DNA from: Pseudoxanthomonas sp. 3HH-4
Lineage (GTDB): Bacteria; Pseudomonadota; Gammaproteobacteria; Xanthomonadales; Xanthomonadaceae
Assembly: GCF_006716465.1 (NCBI RefSeq)
Contig: NZ_VFPB01000001.1
Coordinates: forward strand, 716,983-780,982
Direction of reading: 5' to 3'
DNA length: 64,000 nt
Position 1 is the first letter of the stretch. Each line of letters starts with the position of its first letter. Of this stretch, positions 26,667 through 35,566 are shown piece after piece. Position numbers and translations under genes: made by a program. The notes beneath the pieces were generated by a model. It was given only the letters and a program-made list of their open reading frames with translations. It made no database searches and was not told where the DNA came from.

Positions 26667-29312
26667 ATGACCGACGCCCGCGAACGCCAGGCCGATGCCC
26701 TGATCGACCACCTGCAGCGCGAGCAGGGCGGGCGGCTGACGATCTTCCTGGGCGCGGCGCCGGGCGTGGGCAAGACCTACACCATGCTGTCGCGCGCCCG
26801 CGAACTGCGTCGCCAGGGCAGGGACGTGGTGGTCGGCATCGTGGAGACGCACGGCCGTGGCGAAACCGCGGCGTTGACCGAGGGGCTGGACATCCTGCCG
26901 CGCAAGCGCGTGGCCTATCAGGGCCGTTGGCTGGAGGAGATGGACCTGGACGCGCTGCTGGCACGGCGCCCGCAAATCGCGCTGGTGGACGAGCTGGCCC
27001 ACCGCAATGCGCCCGGCAGCCGCCACGAGCGCCGCTGGCAGGACGTGATCGAACTGCTCGACGCCGGCATCGACGTGCACACCACCATCAACATCCAGCA
27101 CCTGGAAAGCCTCAACGATGTCGTGCACCGGATCACCGGCGTGCGCGTCAGCGAGACCGTGCCGGATGCCGTGTTCGACCGCCTGCGCGACATCGTGCTG
27201 GTCGATCTGCCGCCGCGTGAGCTGATCGAACGCCTGCACCAGGGCAAGGTCTACCTGCCGGAACAGGCATCGCAGGCGCTGCAGGCGTTCTTCTCGCCGT
27301 CCAACCTGATCGCGTTGCGCGAACTGGCCATGCAGACCGCCGCCGACCGCGTCGACGCCGACCTGCGCGAGGACCAGGCCGCCCGTGGCCTGCCGGGCAT
27401 GCCGCTGCGCCGGCGCGTGCTGGTGGCGATCGACGGGCTGGGCCAGTCCGAGTACCTGGTACGCGCTGCGCGCCGCATCGCCGAACGCCGCGACGCGCCG
27501 TGGAGCGTGGTGACGGTGCAGGTATCCGATGCCGTGGACGATGCGCGCCAGCGCGAGATCGACCAAGCGTTCGCACTCGCGCGCCGGCTGGGTGCGGAGA
27601 CCGACGTGCTGCGCGGCGCGCGCATCGCCGATGCGCTGCTCGACCACGCCACCCAGAATGGCGCTTCCACGCTGGTGCTGGGGCGCACGCGCGAGCGACC
27701 GGTGGCGCGCATGTTCAACCGCACGCTGACCCAGCAGCTGCTGCAGCGCGGCGCGCACTACGAACTGGTCATCATCAGCACGCCGGAGGCGCGTGCGCGT
27801 TCGCGCCGTGGCGGGACGCGCCTGTCGGAGCTCTTGGGCCGGCACGACCTGGGCTTCGCCGCGATGGCCTCGGCGCTGGCGGTCGGCGTGGCGGCGGTAG
27901 CCGAACGCTGGGTGGGACTTGACGACCTGTCGATGGTCTTCATCGTCGCGGTGGTGCTGGTGGCGGCGCGCACGCGCATGACGGCCGCGGTGGTAGCCGC
28001 ACTGCTGAGCTTCCTGGCCTACAACTTCTTCTTCATCGAGCCGCGCTTCACCTTCAACATCGGCGCGCGACAGGGCGTAACCACGGTGTTCCTGTTCCTG
28101 GTGGCCGCACTGGTCGCCGGACGCCTGGCCTCGCGCCTGCGCATGCAGGTAGTAGCGTTGCGCGCGGCGAATGCGCAGGCCACCGCGCTGCAGGCGCTGG
28201 CCCGCGACCTGGCCGGCGCGGCGGACCTGGGTCAGGTGCTGGTCGCTGGCCGCAAGGCGCTGGCGCGCGCGTTGTCCGCCGAGGCGTGGCTGCGCGTGCA
28301 GGGACGTGAGGAGCCGGACGGCATCGCGTTGAGCGAGATCGATCGCGCCGCTGCCGACTGGGCGCAGCAGCATGGCCAGCCTACCGGGCGGCATACCGAC
28401 ACGCTGGCCGGCGCGGGACGCTGGTTCCTGCCGCTGCGCAGTGATCGTGGCAGCCTGGGGGTGCTGGGCCTGCGCTTCGACGACGAGGTGCGCCTGTTGC
28501 CGGAGCAGCGCCGTCTGGCCGAGGCGATGGCAGAGGACATCGCGCAGGCGGTCGTGCGCACGCGCCTGGTGGCCGAACTGGAAGACGCGCGCGTCGGTGG
28601 CGAGACCGAACGCCTACGTTCGGCGCTGCTGTCGTCGGTCTCGCACGACCTGCGTTCGCCATTGGCCTCGATGATCGGCTCGGCCAGCAGCCTGGCCAGT
28701 TATTGGGACGCGATGGGCGGAGACGACCGGCGCGCCCTATTGGAGACCATCCAGCAGGAAGGCGAGCGGCTGGACCGCTATATCCAGAACCTGCTCGACA
28801 TGACGCGGCTCGGCCACAGCGGCCTCACCCTCAACCGCGACTGGATCGGCGTGGACGAACTGCTGGGGTCGGCGGTGTCGCGCCTGCAGCGTTACCAACC
28901 GGACGTACACGTGCAGACCACGGTCGCCGCGGACGTGCCGGCGATCTGGGTGCACCCGGCGCTGATCGAGCAGGCGGTGTTCAACGTGCTGGAGAACGCG
29001 GCGAAGTTCTCGCCGCCGGAAGAACCGGTGCAGCTCGATGCGAAGCTCGTAGACGGTGCGCTGCGCATCGATGTGCGGGATCGCGGCCCGGGCATTCCGG
29101 AAGACGAACGCGCGCGCATCTTCGACATGTTCTACAGCGTGGAGCGCGGCGACCGTGGCCGCCAAGGCACGGGGCTTGGCCTGGCGATCTGCCAGGGTAT
29201 GGTGGGCGCGCATGGTGGCAGCGTGCAGGCGCTGCCGGGGTCGGATGGCCGCGGCACGGTCATCCGGATTACCCTGCCGCTGCTGACACCCACGCCGCAG
29301 GAACCGGCTTGA
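26667..29312 (+). CDS. kdpD: Sensor histidine kinase KdpD
   Basis: The 881-residue K+/osmotic sensor. Residues about 20-230 form the cytoplasmic KdpD domain with Walker A (GAAPGVGKT, about 29-37) and the segment IALVDELAHRNAPGS. Residues about 250-370 are a universal-stress-protein domain (RRRVLVAIDGLGQSEYLVRA). Four membrane helices cluster at about 395-495 (LGRHDLGFAAMASAL onward). A GAF-like region follows, then the HisKA helix with H660 in SSVSHDLRSPLASM, and the ATPase domain (NVLENAAKFSPPEEPV, RDRGPGIPEDE, GTGLGLAICQGMV). It phosphorylates KdpE encoded next, with a 4-base stop/start overlap. Confidence 0.97.
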   Translation: MTDARERQADALIDHLQREQGGRLTIFLGAAPGVGKTYTMLSRARELRRQGRDVVVGIVETHGRGETAALTEGLDILPRKRVAYQGRWLEEMDLDALLARRPQIALVDELAHRNAPGSRHERRWQDVIELLDAGIDVHTTINIQHLESLNDVVHRITGVRVSETVPDAVFDRLRDIVLVDLPPRELIERLHQGKVYLPEQASQALQAFFSPSNLIALRELAMQTAADRVDADLREDQAARGLPGMPLRRRVLVAIDGLGQSEYLVRAARRIAERRDAPWSVVTVQVSDAVDDARQREIDQAFALARRLGAETDVLRGARIADALLDHATQNGASTLVLGRTRERPVARMFNRTLTQQLLQRGAHYELVIISTPEARARSRRGGTRLSELLGRHDLGFAAMASALAVGVAAVAERWVGLDDLSMVFIVAVVLVAARTRMTAAVVAALLSFLAYNFFFIEPRFTFNIGARQGVTTVFLFLVAALVAGRLASRLRMQVVALRAANAQATALQALARDLAGAADLGQVLVAGRKALARALSAEAWLRVQGREEPDGIALSEIDRAAADWAQQHGQPTGRHTDTLAGAGRWFLPLRSDRGSLGVLGLRFDDEVRLLPEQRRLAEAMAEDIAQAVVRTRLVAELEDARVGGETERLRSALLSSVSHDLRSPLASMIGSASSLASYWDAMGGDDRRALLETIQQEGERLDRYIQNLLDMTRLGHSGLTLNRDWIGVDELLGSAVSRLQRYQPDVHVQTTVAADVPAIWVHPALIEQAVFNVLENAAKFSPPEEPVQLDAKLVDGALRIDVRDRGPGIPEDERARIFDMFYSVERGDRGRQGTGLGLAICQGMVGAHGGSVQALPGSDGRGTVIRITLPLLTPTPQEPA

Positions 29313-30034
29313 CCTACACCGCACCCCCGTCCACTGCCTCCGCGCCGCCGGCGCGCGTGCTGGTCATCGACGACGAACCGCAGATCCGCCGGTTCCTCGA
29401 CATCAGCCTGCGCGCGCAGGGTTACCGGGTGGCGCTGGCCGACAGCGGGCATGCCGGGCTGGCGGAACTGGCCGCGCACGGTGCCGACCTGGTGGTGCTG
29501 GACATCGGCCTGCCCGACCTGGATGGGCATGAGGTGCTGCGCGAGCTGCGGCAGTGGTCGCAGGTACCGGTGATCATGCTGACCGTGCGCAGCGGCGAAG
29601 GCGAGAAGGTCGCCGCGCTGGATGGCGGCGCGAACGACTACGTCACCAAACCGTTCGGCGTGCAGGAACTGATGGCCCGCATCCGCGGCCTGCTGCGCGC
29701 ACGCATCGCCCCGACGGATGCTGCGATGCCATTGTTCGACGACGGCCACCTGCACGTGGACCTCGGCCGCCGCGAAGTGACGCTGGAGGGCGAACCGGTG
29801 GTGCTGAGCCGCAAGGAGTTCGCCCTGCTGGCGCTGCTGCTGCAGCATGCCGGCCGCGTGGTGACGCAACCGCAGATCCTGCGCGAGCTGTGGGGTCCCA
29901 GCCATCAGCACGACACCCACTACCTGCGCATCCTGGTGGGCAAACTGCGGCAGAAGCTGCACGACGACGCCACCGCACCGCGGTACATCGCGACGGAGCC
30001 TGGGGTGGGCCTGCGCTTCGTGCCTGTGCCCTGA
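29309..30034 (+). CDS. kdpE: Response regulator KdpE
   Basis: The 241-residue OmpR-type regulator starts at TTG 29309, which overlaps the kdpD stop (TTGA). The receiver domain has VLVIDDEPQIRR, phospho-acceptor D65 in LVVLDIGLPDLDG, and Lys in DYVTKPFG. The winged-helix DNA-binding domain ends with HYLRILVGKLRQKL and ATEPGVGLRFVPVP. An in-frame GTG about 16 codons later is an alternative start. It would activate kdp transcription, possibly through the TTTACG repeats before the porin gene. Confidence 0.95.
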   Translation: MTYTAPPSTASAPPARVLVIDDEPQIRRFLDISLRAQGYRVALADSGHAGLAELAAHGADLVVLDIGLPDLDGHEVLRELRQWSQVPVIMLTVRSGEGEKVAALDGGANDYVTKPFGVQELMARIRGLLRARIAPTDAAMPLFDDGHLHVDLGRREVTLEGEPVVLSRKEFALLALLLQHAGRVVTQPQILRELWGPSHQHDTHYLRILVGKLRQKLHDDATAPRYIATEPGVGLRFVPVP

Positions 30035-30116
30035 GCCGTCCGGAAGCGCACGCTGCAATGTCGGCATGACGTCGGCACGAAGCCCTGTGCCTCGACATCC
30101 AATGACGGTCGCGATT

Positions 30117-30131
30117 GACCGGAAGCCGGTC
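30117..30131. terminator. Short hairpin between convergent kdpE and SDR genes
   Basis: GACCGG (30117-30122) and CCGGTC (30126-30131) are exact complements around AAG, next to the SDR stop codon. There is no T-rich tail, so terminator function is uncertain. Confidence 0.3.
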
Positions 30132-30959
30132 TCAACGGTGGTCGGTCGACGTGCTTAGCGACCGCCATCTTGTGCGTTCTTCGAGACGGGTTTTGTCGGC
30201 ATGCTCGATTGCGGAAAGCGCATCAGTGCCAAGCGCGATCCTCAACGGTGGCGACGCCAGGCTGGCGATGCGGATGATCGCCTGCGCCGCACGCGCCGGG
30301 TCTCCAGGCTGGTTGCCATCGTAGGCACGCTGCTTCCTGACGGTGGCGCCCACGATCTGGTCGTACTCCGGACGGCCCTCTTCCAGCGATGTCGAAGCGC
30401 CGGCGAAGTCCGTCCGGAACCCACCTGGCTCCACGATGGTGACCTTGACCCCCACGAGTGCCATCTCGAGAGCGAGCGACTCGGAGAAGCCCTCCACGCC
30501 CCACTTTGCCGCGGAGTAAGCCGCGCGACCCGGCGCGCCGATGCGCCCTCCCACGGATGAGAGCTGGATGATATGGCCGCTCCGTTGTGCTCTCATGGCC
30601 GGTATTGCGGCCTTCGTCATGATGATCGTGCCGAAAAGATTGGTCTCGATCTGACGCCGGAACTCATCCAGCGTTGCGTCTTCGACCGAAGCGACGCCCC
30701 CGTAGCCGGCATTGTTCACCAGCACATCGAGACCGCCGAAAGCATCCTTGGCAACCTGCACGGCACACGCCGCGGCCACGGAGTCGGTCACGTCCAGCTT
30801 GGCCGTGCGGATCGCAGTGCCATGCCGGTCGACCAGGTGTTGGAGTCGTGATGGATCGCGAGCCGTCACCACGGCGCGATCACCCGCTGCCAAGACAGCC
30901 TCAGCGAGTGCCAAGCCAAGACCACGCGAACCTCCGGTTACAAGCCAGCGCTTTTTCAT
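30132..30959 (-). CDS. Short-chain dehydrogenase/reductase
   Basis: The 275-residue classical SDR begins MKKRWLVTGG at 30959, behind GAGAAGAA; the frame is open 20 codons further but without SDR sequence. The cofactor motif is TGGSRGLG (residues 8-15), followed by LDVTD, VNNAGYGG (the NNAG motif) and SSVGG; the active-site motif is Y-S-A-A-K in GRAAYSAAKWGVEGFSE. The C-terminal region resembles retinol/ketoreductase-type SDRs. It is the last gene of a seven-gene minus-strand redox group. Substrate is unknown; reduction of reactive carbonyls is a reasonable guess from the company it keeps. Confidence 0.88.
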   Translation of the reverse strand: MKKRWLVTGGSRGLGLALAEAVLAAGDRAVVTARDPSRLQHLVDRHGTAIRTAKLDVTDSVAAACAVQVAKDAFGGLDVLVNNAGYGGVASVEDATLDEFRRQIETNLFGTIIMTKAAIPAMRAQRSGHIIQLSSVGGRIGAPGRAAYSAAKWGVEGFSESLALEMALVGVKVTIVEPGGFRTDFAGASTSLEEGRPEYDQIVGATVRKQRAYDGNQPGDPARAAQAIIRIASLASPPLRIALGTDALSAIEHADKTRLEERTRWRSLSTSTDHR

Positions 30960-31062
30960 ATTCTTCTCACAGGATTCCGGAATTCGAGCGTCCGCACCTT
31001 TGGAACGTGACGCCAACAAGCCCGCAGAGGGGAAAGATGCAGGACGCTCATGGCCGGAGGCC

Positions 31063-31638
31063 CTATCTCGCGCCAGTCGAACGCGGTGGATCGGCTCCAG
31101 CGCTCAACAGCGCACGAATCTTCGCCTCAGTCTCCTCGTATTGGCCCTCCCCGAAGTGCTGATACACGATGCGACCCTGCTGGTCGATCAGGTACATCGC
31201 GGGCCAGTACCGGTTGCCGTAGGCGTTCCAGGTCTCATATTCGTTGTCCTGGGCAACGGGGTATGTGATGCCGAAACGCTGGGTCGCGGCGCGCAGATTG
31301 CCCAGCCTCTTCTCGTGGCCGTATTCCGGCGTATGCACGCCGATCACGACCAGTCCTTGGTCCTTGTACTTCGCATGCCATTGCTTGACGTACGGCATCA
31401 CCCGGACGCAGTTGATGCAGGAGTACGTCCAGAACTCGACCAGCACCACCTTCCCACGCAGGTCATGCATGCTCTTGGGCGACGAGTTGATCCAGGCGTT
31501 GATGCCTTTGAAGTCGGGCGCCATGGGTGCGGGCGCGGTGTGTGTGGGTTGGACGGGGTCGGCCTGCACATTCGGCGAGCAGGCGGCGGCAAAGACGCAT
31601 GCAGCGAGCATGGTCGCGAGAGATGCGAGGTTCTTCAT
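31063..31638 (-). CDS. Thioredoxin-like (TlpA/AhpC-TSA) protein, probable lipoprotein
   Basis: A 191-residue exported redoxin. The start at 31638 gives a signal with a lipobox-like FAAAC (Cys20), so it is probably anchored in a membrane facing the periplasm. The thioredoxin fold contains VVLVEFWTYSCINCVRVMP with the C74-I-N-C77 pair. Also visible are GLVVIGVHTPEYGHEK, ITYPVAQDNEYETWNAYGN and the cis-Pro region YWPAMYLIDQQGRIVY. WTYSCINC and HTPEYGHEK are typical of the TlpA-like partners of CcdA. It starts four bases after the ccdA-like stop, so the two form a thiol-relay pair. Confidence 0.88.
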   Translation of the reverse strand: MKNLASLATMLAACVFAAACSPNVQADPVQPTHTAPAPMAPDFKGINAWINSSPKSMHDLRGKVVLVEFWTYSCINCVRVMPYVKQWHAKYKDQGLVVIGVHTPEYGHEKRLGNLRAATQRFGITYPVAQDNEYETWNAYGNRYWPAMYLIDQQGRIVYQHFGEGQYEETEAKIRALLSAGADPPRSTGAR

Positions 31639-31642
31639 GGTT

Positions 31643-32347
31643 TCAGAGTCCTTGGGAGAGGGGAGGAAGCCACTGGGTGGCCCAAGCGGATACAAAGACG
31701 TCGTACTGCAGCAACTGGAGGACGGCGACACCGAAGGCGATGAGGCCAAAACTCTTTCGCAACAGACCGGCATGTCTCTGCAGGAACCAGAGGCGTGAAT
31801 TGATCCAGCGGCCTCCATAGGCAATCAACAACATGGGGATGCCTGCGCCCAGCGCGTACAGGCCGAGCAATGCACTGGCTTTGGCCGGCGCCTGTGAGCT
31901 GGCGGCCAGTGCCAGCACCGAAGCCAGGACCGGTCCGGCGCAAGGTGTCCATGCCAATCCGAGTGAGGCACCTATCAGCAGTGCGCTCGGCCGACCGCTG
32001 GCGTGTGCCAGGGTCGGGGCCACGGGCTTCACCCGATTCCATTGCGACTGCGCCCATGCCATCGAGCGCTCGAACGGCACCGGCCAGAAGCATGCCAGGC
32101 CCGCCAACATCAGCACGACGATCGAGCTGGTACGAATGCTCGCCTGCAGTTCGCCCGATGAGGCGGCCAGAACGCCAAGCAGGATGCCACTGGCGGCAAA
32201 GCTGCCGACGAAGCCAGCGATGATCCACAAGGGTGTCCCACGGTCGCGACCGGCCCCTGTTGCCAGGATGATCGGAAGGATCGGAAGGATGCAGGGAGAG
32301 AGGATGGTGGCCATGCCCGCCAGGGCGGCCAATGCATATTCGATCAT
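31643..32347 (-). CDS. CcdA-type thiol-disulfide transporter (DsbD family)
   Basis: The 234-residue inner-membrane protein has about six helices and the two family cysteines in LSPCILPILP (Cys19) and LAWTPCAGPVLAS. It carries electrons from cytoplasmic thioredoxin across the membrane to periplasmic thiol proteins. Translation runs almost directly into the thioredoxin-like lipoprotein (four-base gap), its likely acceptor. Lacking the extra thioredoxin domains of DsbD, it is the short CcdA form. In this block it probably keeps periplasmic redox proteins, including the adjacent c-type haem protein, reduced (inference). Confidence 0.88.
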   Translation of the reverse strand: MIEYALAALAGMATILSPCILPILPIILATGAGRDRGTPLWIIAGFVGSFAASGILLGVLAASSGELQASIRTSSIVVLMLAGLACFWPVPFERSMAWAQSQWNRVKPVAPTLAHASGRPSALLIGASLGLAWTPCAGPVLASVLALAASSQAPAKASALLGLYALGAGIPMLLIAYGGRWINSRLWFLQRHAGLLRKSFGLIAFGVAVLQLLQYDVFVSAWATQWLPPLSQGL

Positions 32348-32476
32348 GGGAAGTTCCGCAGCGCGATGGAGGTGCTCATTCCATCGCGTGTGTGTCAGCG
32401 AGTTGTGTCCGGCGACCCGGCCTTTCGTATCCGGATCGCCCTGATACCTCTTTGGACAAGCTCGGTTACAACGTCA

Positions 32477-32893
32477 TCAGACCAGTCGGATCCAGACGTC
32501 GATGTTGCCGCGTGAAAGCTTGGAATACGGGCAGGTGCGGTGCGCTTCATCGACGATGGCCTGGGCCTGCCCCGGCGGAACTCCAGGCAGCGAGATGGCC
32601 AGGCGCGCCTGGAGTTGGTATTCCTCGCCAACCTTGCCGAGGTCCACTTCCGCATCGATGGCGGTTTCGGGTGGCAAGGCAACGCCGAGCTTGCGGGCAG
32701 CAATACCCATTGCGCCCTCGAAGCAGGCCGACCAGCCCGCCGCGAACAACTGCTCGGGATTGGTACCAGGACGTCGGCTACCGGGAGGCGAGAGGGCAAC
32801 GTCAAGCTGACCATCGTCGCTGCGGGCATGGCCTTCACGGCCGCCAATGGTGTGAGTCTTTGCTGTGTACAACACGGTATCGAGTGCGTTCAT
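32477..32893 (-). CDS. ohr: Organic hydroperoxide resistance protein (OsmC/Ohr family)
   Basis: A 138-residue peroxidase. The peroxidatic cysteine is C57 in AAGWSACFEGAMG and the resolving cysteine C121 in EAHRTCPYSKLSRGN. The N-terminal segment LYTAKTHTIGGREGHARSDDG is Ohr-like and the length is typical. It reduces organic hydroperoxides in the cytoplasm using a dithiol donor. No OhrR-type MarR regulator is beside it, which is unusual for ohr; control may come from the divergent two-component system at 35567. It lies between the P460 gene (39 bases upstream) and the ccdA-like gene. Confidence 0.93.
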   Translation of the reverse strand: MNALDTVLYTAKTHTIGGREGHARSDDGQLDVALSPPGSRRPGTNPEQLFAAGWSACFEGAMGIAARKLGVALPPETAIDAEVDLGKVGEEYQLQARLAISLPGVPPGQAQAIVDEAHRTCPYSKLSRGNIDVWIRLV

Positions 32894-32932
32894 GGGATAT
32901 CTCCAGTCGAAAGAAGTTGAGAGAGGTCTTGT

Positions 32933-33442
32933 CTAGCGGGCGTACCGGGTGAAGACGTAGTCGCGATCCTTCACACGGGCCGCGTGACATGCATGGCAGG
33001 TCGTGTGCTGGGCTTCATCCACAGGCTTTCCATCGATGAAGCGTCCATAGCCCCACCCACCGGTACTTGCGTACTTGCGCGCGTCTTTGACCATCACTTG
33101 CACCGTGGTGGCGGCACCGGGAACAGAGGCCGGTGCGAAGTCCGGCGACTGTTCGTGCTTCCAGGCCAGCTTCACCAGCACCGTGCCGTCGGGGGACGGA
33201 CGCAGGTTCTCGCGGTACGCACGCATCGCCGTGGGGTTGCCGACTACGACGCGCAACTCATCCAGCGGCGCGGCTTCCTGTGCGGGAGCGATCACCGGCC
33301 AGTCGCGGTAGCCATCGGGAAGCTGTACGCCGTAGATGGGTGAGGCGGGACGCGAACTGTCGTACGCCTGTACCGCGCCCACCAGACCGAAGACGGTGAC
33401 GGCGACCAGCGATGCAAGTACGAGGGTCTGGAACGGTTTCAT
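32933..33442 (-). CDS. Cytochrome P460 family protein
   Basis: A 169-residue exported haem protein. Residues 1-26 are a signal peptide (LASLVAVTVFGLVGAVQA). A c-type haem motif C149-H-A-C152-H153 lies near the C-terminus. The family segments are LPDGYRDWPVI, VVVGNPTAMRAYREN, DGTVLVKLAWKHEQSP and GGWGYGRFIDGKPV. P460-type proteins oxidise hydroxylamine or bind NO and peroxides in studied cases; here the physiological substrate is unknown. The following ohr and ccdA-like genes suggest a stress-defence role. Confidence 0.88.
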   Translation of the reverse strand: MKPFQTLVLASLVAVTVFGLVGAVQAYDSSRPASPIYGVQLPDGYRDWPVIAPAQEAAPLDELRVVVGNPTAMRAYRENLRPSPDGTVLVKLAWKHEQSPDFAPASVPGAATTVQVMVKDARKYASTGGWGYGRFIDGKPVDEAQHTTCHACHAARVKDRDYVFTRYAR

Positions 33443-33460
33443 GTCGGCTATCCCTTCTGC

Positions 33461-34501
33461 TCACAGGTGTTTGGCGTCGACGACCGCCTGGACGAACTCG
33501 GTGGGCGACTCCTGTGGAGGGTTGTGGCCAACGCCACCGGTGAAGGTGCGATGCTCGTACTTGCCGACAAACTTGGTCGCGTACGCTTCGGGCTTCGGGT
33601 GCGGCGCGCCGTTGGCATCGCCTTCGATAGTGATCGTGGGCACCGTGATGGCCGGCGCCTGTGCCAGGCGCTGTTCCAACGCTGCGTACTTCGGCTCGCC
33701 TTCGGCCAGGCTCAAACGCCAGCGGTAGTTGTGGATGACGATGGCCACATGGTCCGGATTGTCCAGCGCACTGGCACTGCGCTTGAACGTGGCGTCATCG
33801 AACTTCCATTGCGGGGACGCCAACTCCCAGATCTTCTTCGCGAAGTCATGGGTGTACTGCGTGTACCCCGCCTGGCCGCGGTCGGTGGCGAAGTAGAACT
33901 GGTACCACCATTGCAGTTCGCCTGACGGAGGCAACGGCGTGCGAGCCGCTTCCTGGCTACCGATCAGGTAACCGCTGACCGAGACCAGGGCCTTGACCCG
34001 CTCCGGCCATATGGCCGCCACGATGTCGGCAGAGCGTGCACCCCAGTCGTAGCCCGCCAGCGTCGCCCGACGGATCTTCAGGGCGTCCATCAGCGCGATG
34101 ACATCCGATGCGAGGGCCGCAGGCTGCCCATTGCGTGGTGTGTCCGCCGAGAGGAATGCAGTGGTGCCGTATCCCCGCAGGTGCGGGACGATCACGCGGT
34201 AGCCACGCGCCGCCAACTGCGGCGCGACTTCGGCGTAACTGTTGATGTCATACGGCCAACCGTGCAGCAGGATGATGACCTCGGCATCGGCAGGACCCAG
34301 GTCTGCGTAGCCGATACGCAGGTCGCCGGCATTGACGTGCTTGTTGGCGATCAGCGCTGGCGGCAGTGCCGGTGAGGCGGTCCGGGCTGCCGGCTCTGCC
34401 AGAGCGGTGGCGCTGAGCATCAGCCAGGAAGCCATCAGCAAGGACAGGCCGCGCAGGCTGCGGCGGAAGGGGGAGGTGGGCGATGGGGTGATCGTGGACA
34501 T
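33461..34501 (-). CDS. Alpha/beta hydrolase, epoxide-hydrolase-like, exported
   Basis: A 346-residue protein starting at 34501 behind GGAGGAATCACC. A long signal peptide (LSLLMASWLMLSATALAEP, residues about 18-36) precedes the hydrolase core. The core shows the oxyanion-hole segment ILLHGWPYDINSY, and the nucleophile elbow GYDWGAR with D152, which is Asp as in epoxide hydrolases and haloalkane dehalogenases rather than Ser. A C-terminal His (H326) is in GGVGHNPPQ. It is 18 bases upstream of the P460 gene in transcription order. Periplasmic detoxification of epoxides or halides is a plausible role, unproven. Confidence 0.85.
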   Translation of the reverse strand: MSTITPSPTSPFRRSLRGLSLLMASWLMLSATALAEPAARTASPALPPALIANKHVNAGDLRIGYADLGPADAEVIILLHGWPYDINSYAEVAPQLAARGYRVIVPHLRGYGTTAFLSADTPRNGQPAALASDVIALMDALKIRRATLAGYDWGARSADIVAAIWPERVKALVSVSGYLIGSQEAARTPLPPSGELQWWYQFYFATDRGQAGYTQYTHDFAKKIWELASPQWKFDDATFKRSASALDNPDHVAIVIHNYRWRLSLAEGEPKYAALEQRLAQAPAITVPTITIEGDANGAPHPKPEAYATKFVGKYEHRTFTGGVGHNPPQESPTEFVQAVVDAKHL

Positions 34502-34579
34502 GGTGATTCCTCCAGCAGGGTGGTTGCAGGGAGCAGGACGGGAGTGCGGCGCGCGTGAGTGCGTGCGCCGCAAGGAGAT

Positions 34580-35320
34580 TCAGATGGAGTAGCCGCCGTC
34601 CATCGTGAGACTGGCACCGGTCATGTAGCTCGCGTCGGCACTGACCAGGTATGCGGCGAGCGACGCAACCTCTTCCGGGCGGCCGACGCGCTTGAGCGGA
34701 TTGCGCTGGATCAGATGGTCCAGGAAGGCGGCCGTGATATCGGTCTCGATGGGGCCAGGTTGGATGTTGTTGATGGTGATACGGCGCGGTGCGAGGTCCA
34801 GCGCCAGCTCCCGCACCAGCGTGGCCACGGCAGCCTTGGTCATGCTGTAGACGCTGCCACCCAGGGCGCCGCTGCGTTGTGCCGTGTTGCTGCCGATGGT
34901 GACGATGCGGCCACCATCGACCATCCTGGCTGCGGCAGCCTGGATGGCGAGAAAGACACCGCGGACGTTGATCGAAAGCATCTGGTCGAGCGTGTCGACC
35001 GGGAACCGGTCGAGCGGAGCGCCCTGATAGATGCCCGCATTGACGACAGCCACATGCAGCGTGCCCAGCCTCGCCGTGGCATCGGCGACTGCGGCAGTGA
35101 TCGCGTGCTGATCTGCCGCGTCGGCCTGCAGCGCGATGGCCTGGCCGCCGTCCGCTTGGATCGCCGCGACGACTTCGGCGGCCTTGTCGGCACGTGACGC
35201 ATAGGTCAGGGCAACGGCGTAGCCCTCACGGGCTAGACGGCGTGCAATGGCAGCACCGATGCCGCGGGAGCCACCAAAGACCAGGGCAGCCTTGGGAGAA
35301 GTGAGTTCGGTCCTGCTCAT
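34580..35320 (-). CDS. Short-chain dehydrogenase/reductase (FabG-like)
   Basis: The 246-residue SDR is the first gene of the minus-strand redox operon; the start at 35320 follows AAGGAAA. Features: cofactor motif GGSRGIGAAIARRLA (residues about 16-30), VVNAGIYQGAP, active-site SVYSMTKAAVATLV, and a C-terminal PEEVASLAAYLVSADASYMTGAS ending MDGGYSI, typical of glucose-dehydrogenase/FabG-like tetramers. No fatty-acid genes are near, so it is probably a stress or detoxification reductase. Its promoter region is shared with the divergent two-component genes. Confidence 0.9.
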   Translation of the reverse strand: MSRTELTSPKAALVFGGSRGIGAAIARRLAREGYAVALTYASRADKAAEVVAAIQADGGQAIALQADAADQHAITAAVADATARLGTLHVAVVNAGIYQGAPLDRFPVDTLDQMLSINVRGVFLAIQAAAARMVDGGRIVTIGSNTAQRSGALGGSVYSMTKAAVATLVRELALDLAPRRITINNIQPGPIETDITAAFLDHLIQRNPLKRVGRPEEVASLAAYLVSADASYMTGASLTMDGGYSI

Positions 35321-35388
35321 GGTCGTTTCCTTCGGATAGGTGCCTGCGGGTGGTCCCGCTGGCGATGGACGCATTCCGCGCCCACCCG

Positions 35389-35464
35389 GTATCCGAGACG
35401 TGTCCGAATACAGGGAGATTTGTCGGCCTCTTCCTGAAAACGACCCATGGATACATTCCGATAC
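35389..35464. promoter_or_regulatory. Direct repeats in divergent SDR / two-component promoter
   Basis: GATAC at 35450 and 35460 is spaced 10 bp, and CCGA at 35393 and 35404 is spaced 11 bp. This is the tandem spacing expected for OmpR-family regulators such as the product of 35567. The rest of the 246-base gap shows nothing else I can name. Confidence 0.35.
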
Positions 35465-35566
35465 AAACAAGCGGACTCCAGTCCGCTGCCCGGCGGTCCG
35501 CTGGCGCTACCATCCGCTGCGACAGATCCACGGCCACTCGTGGTCGAACCTCCGGAGCCCAGACGC

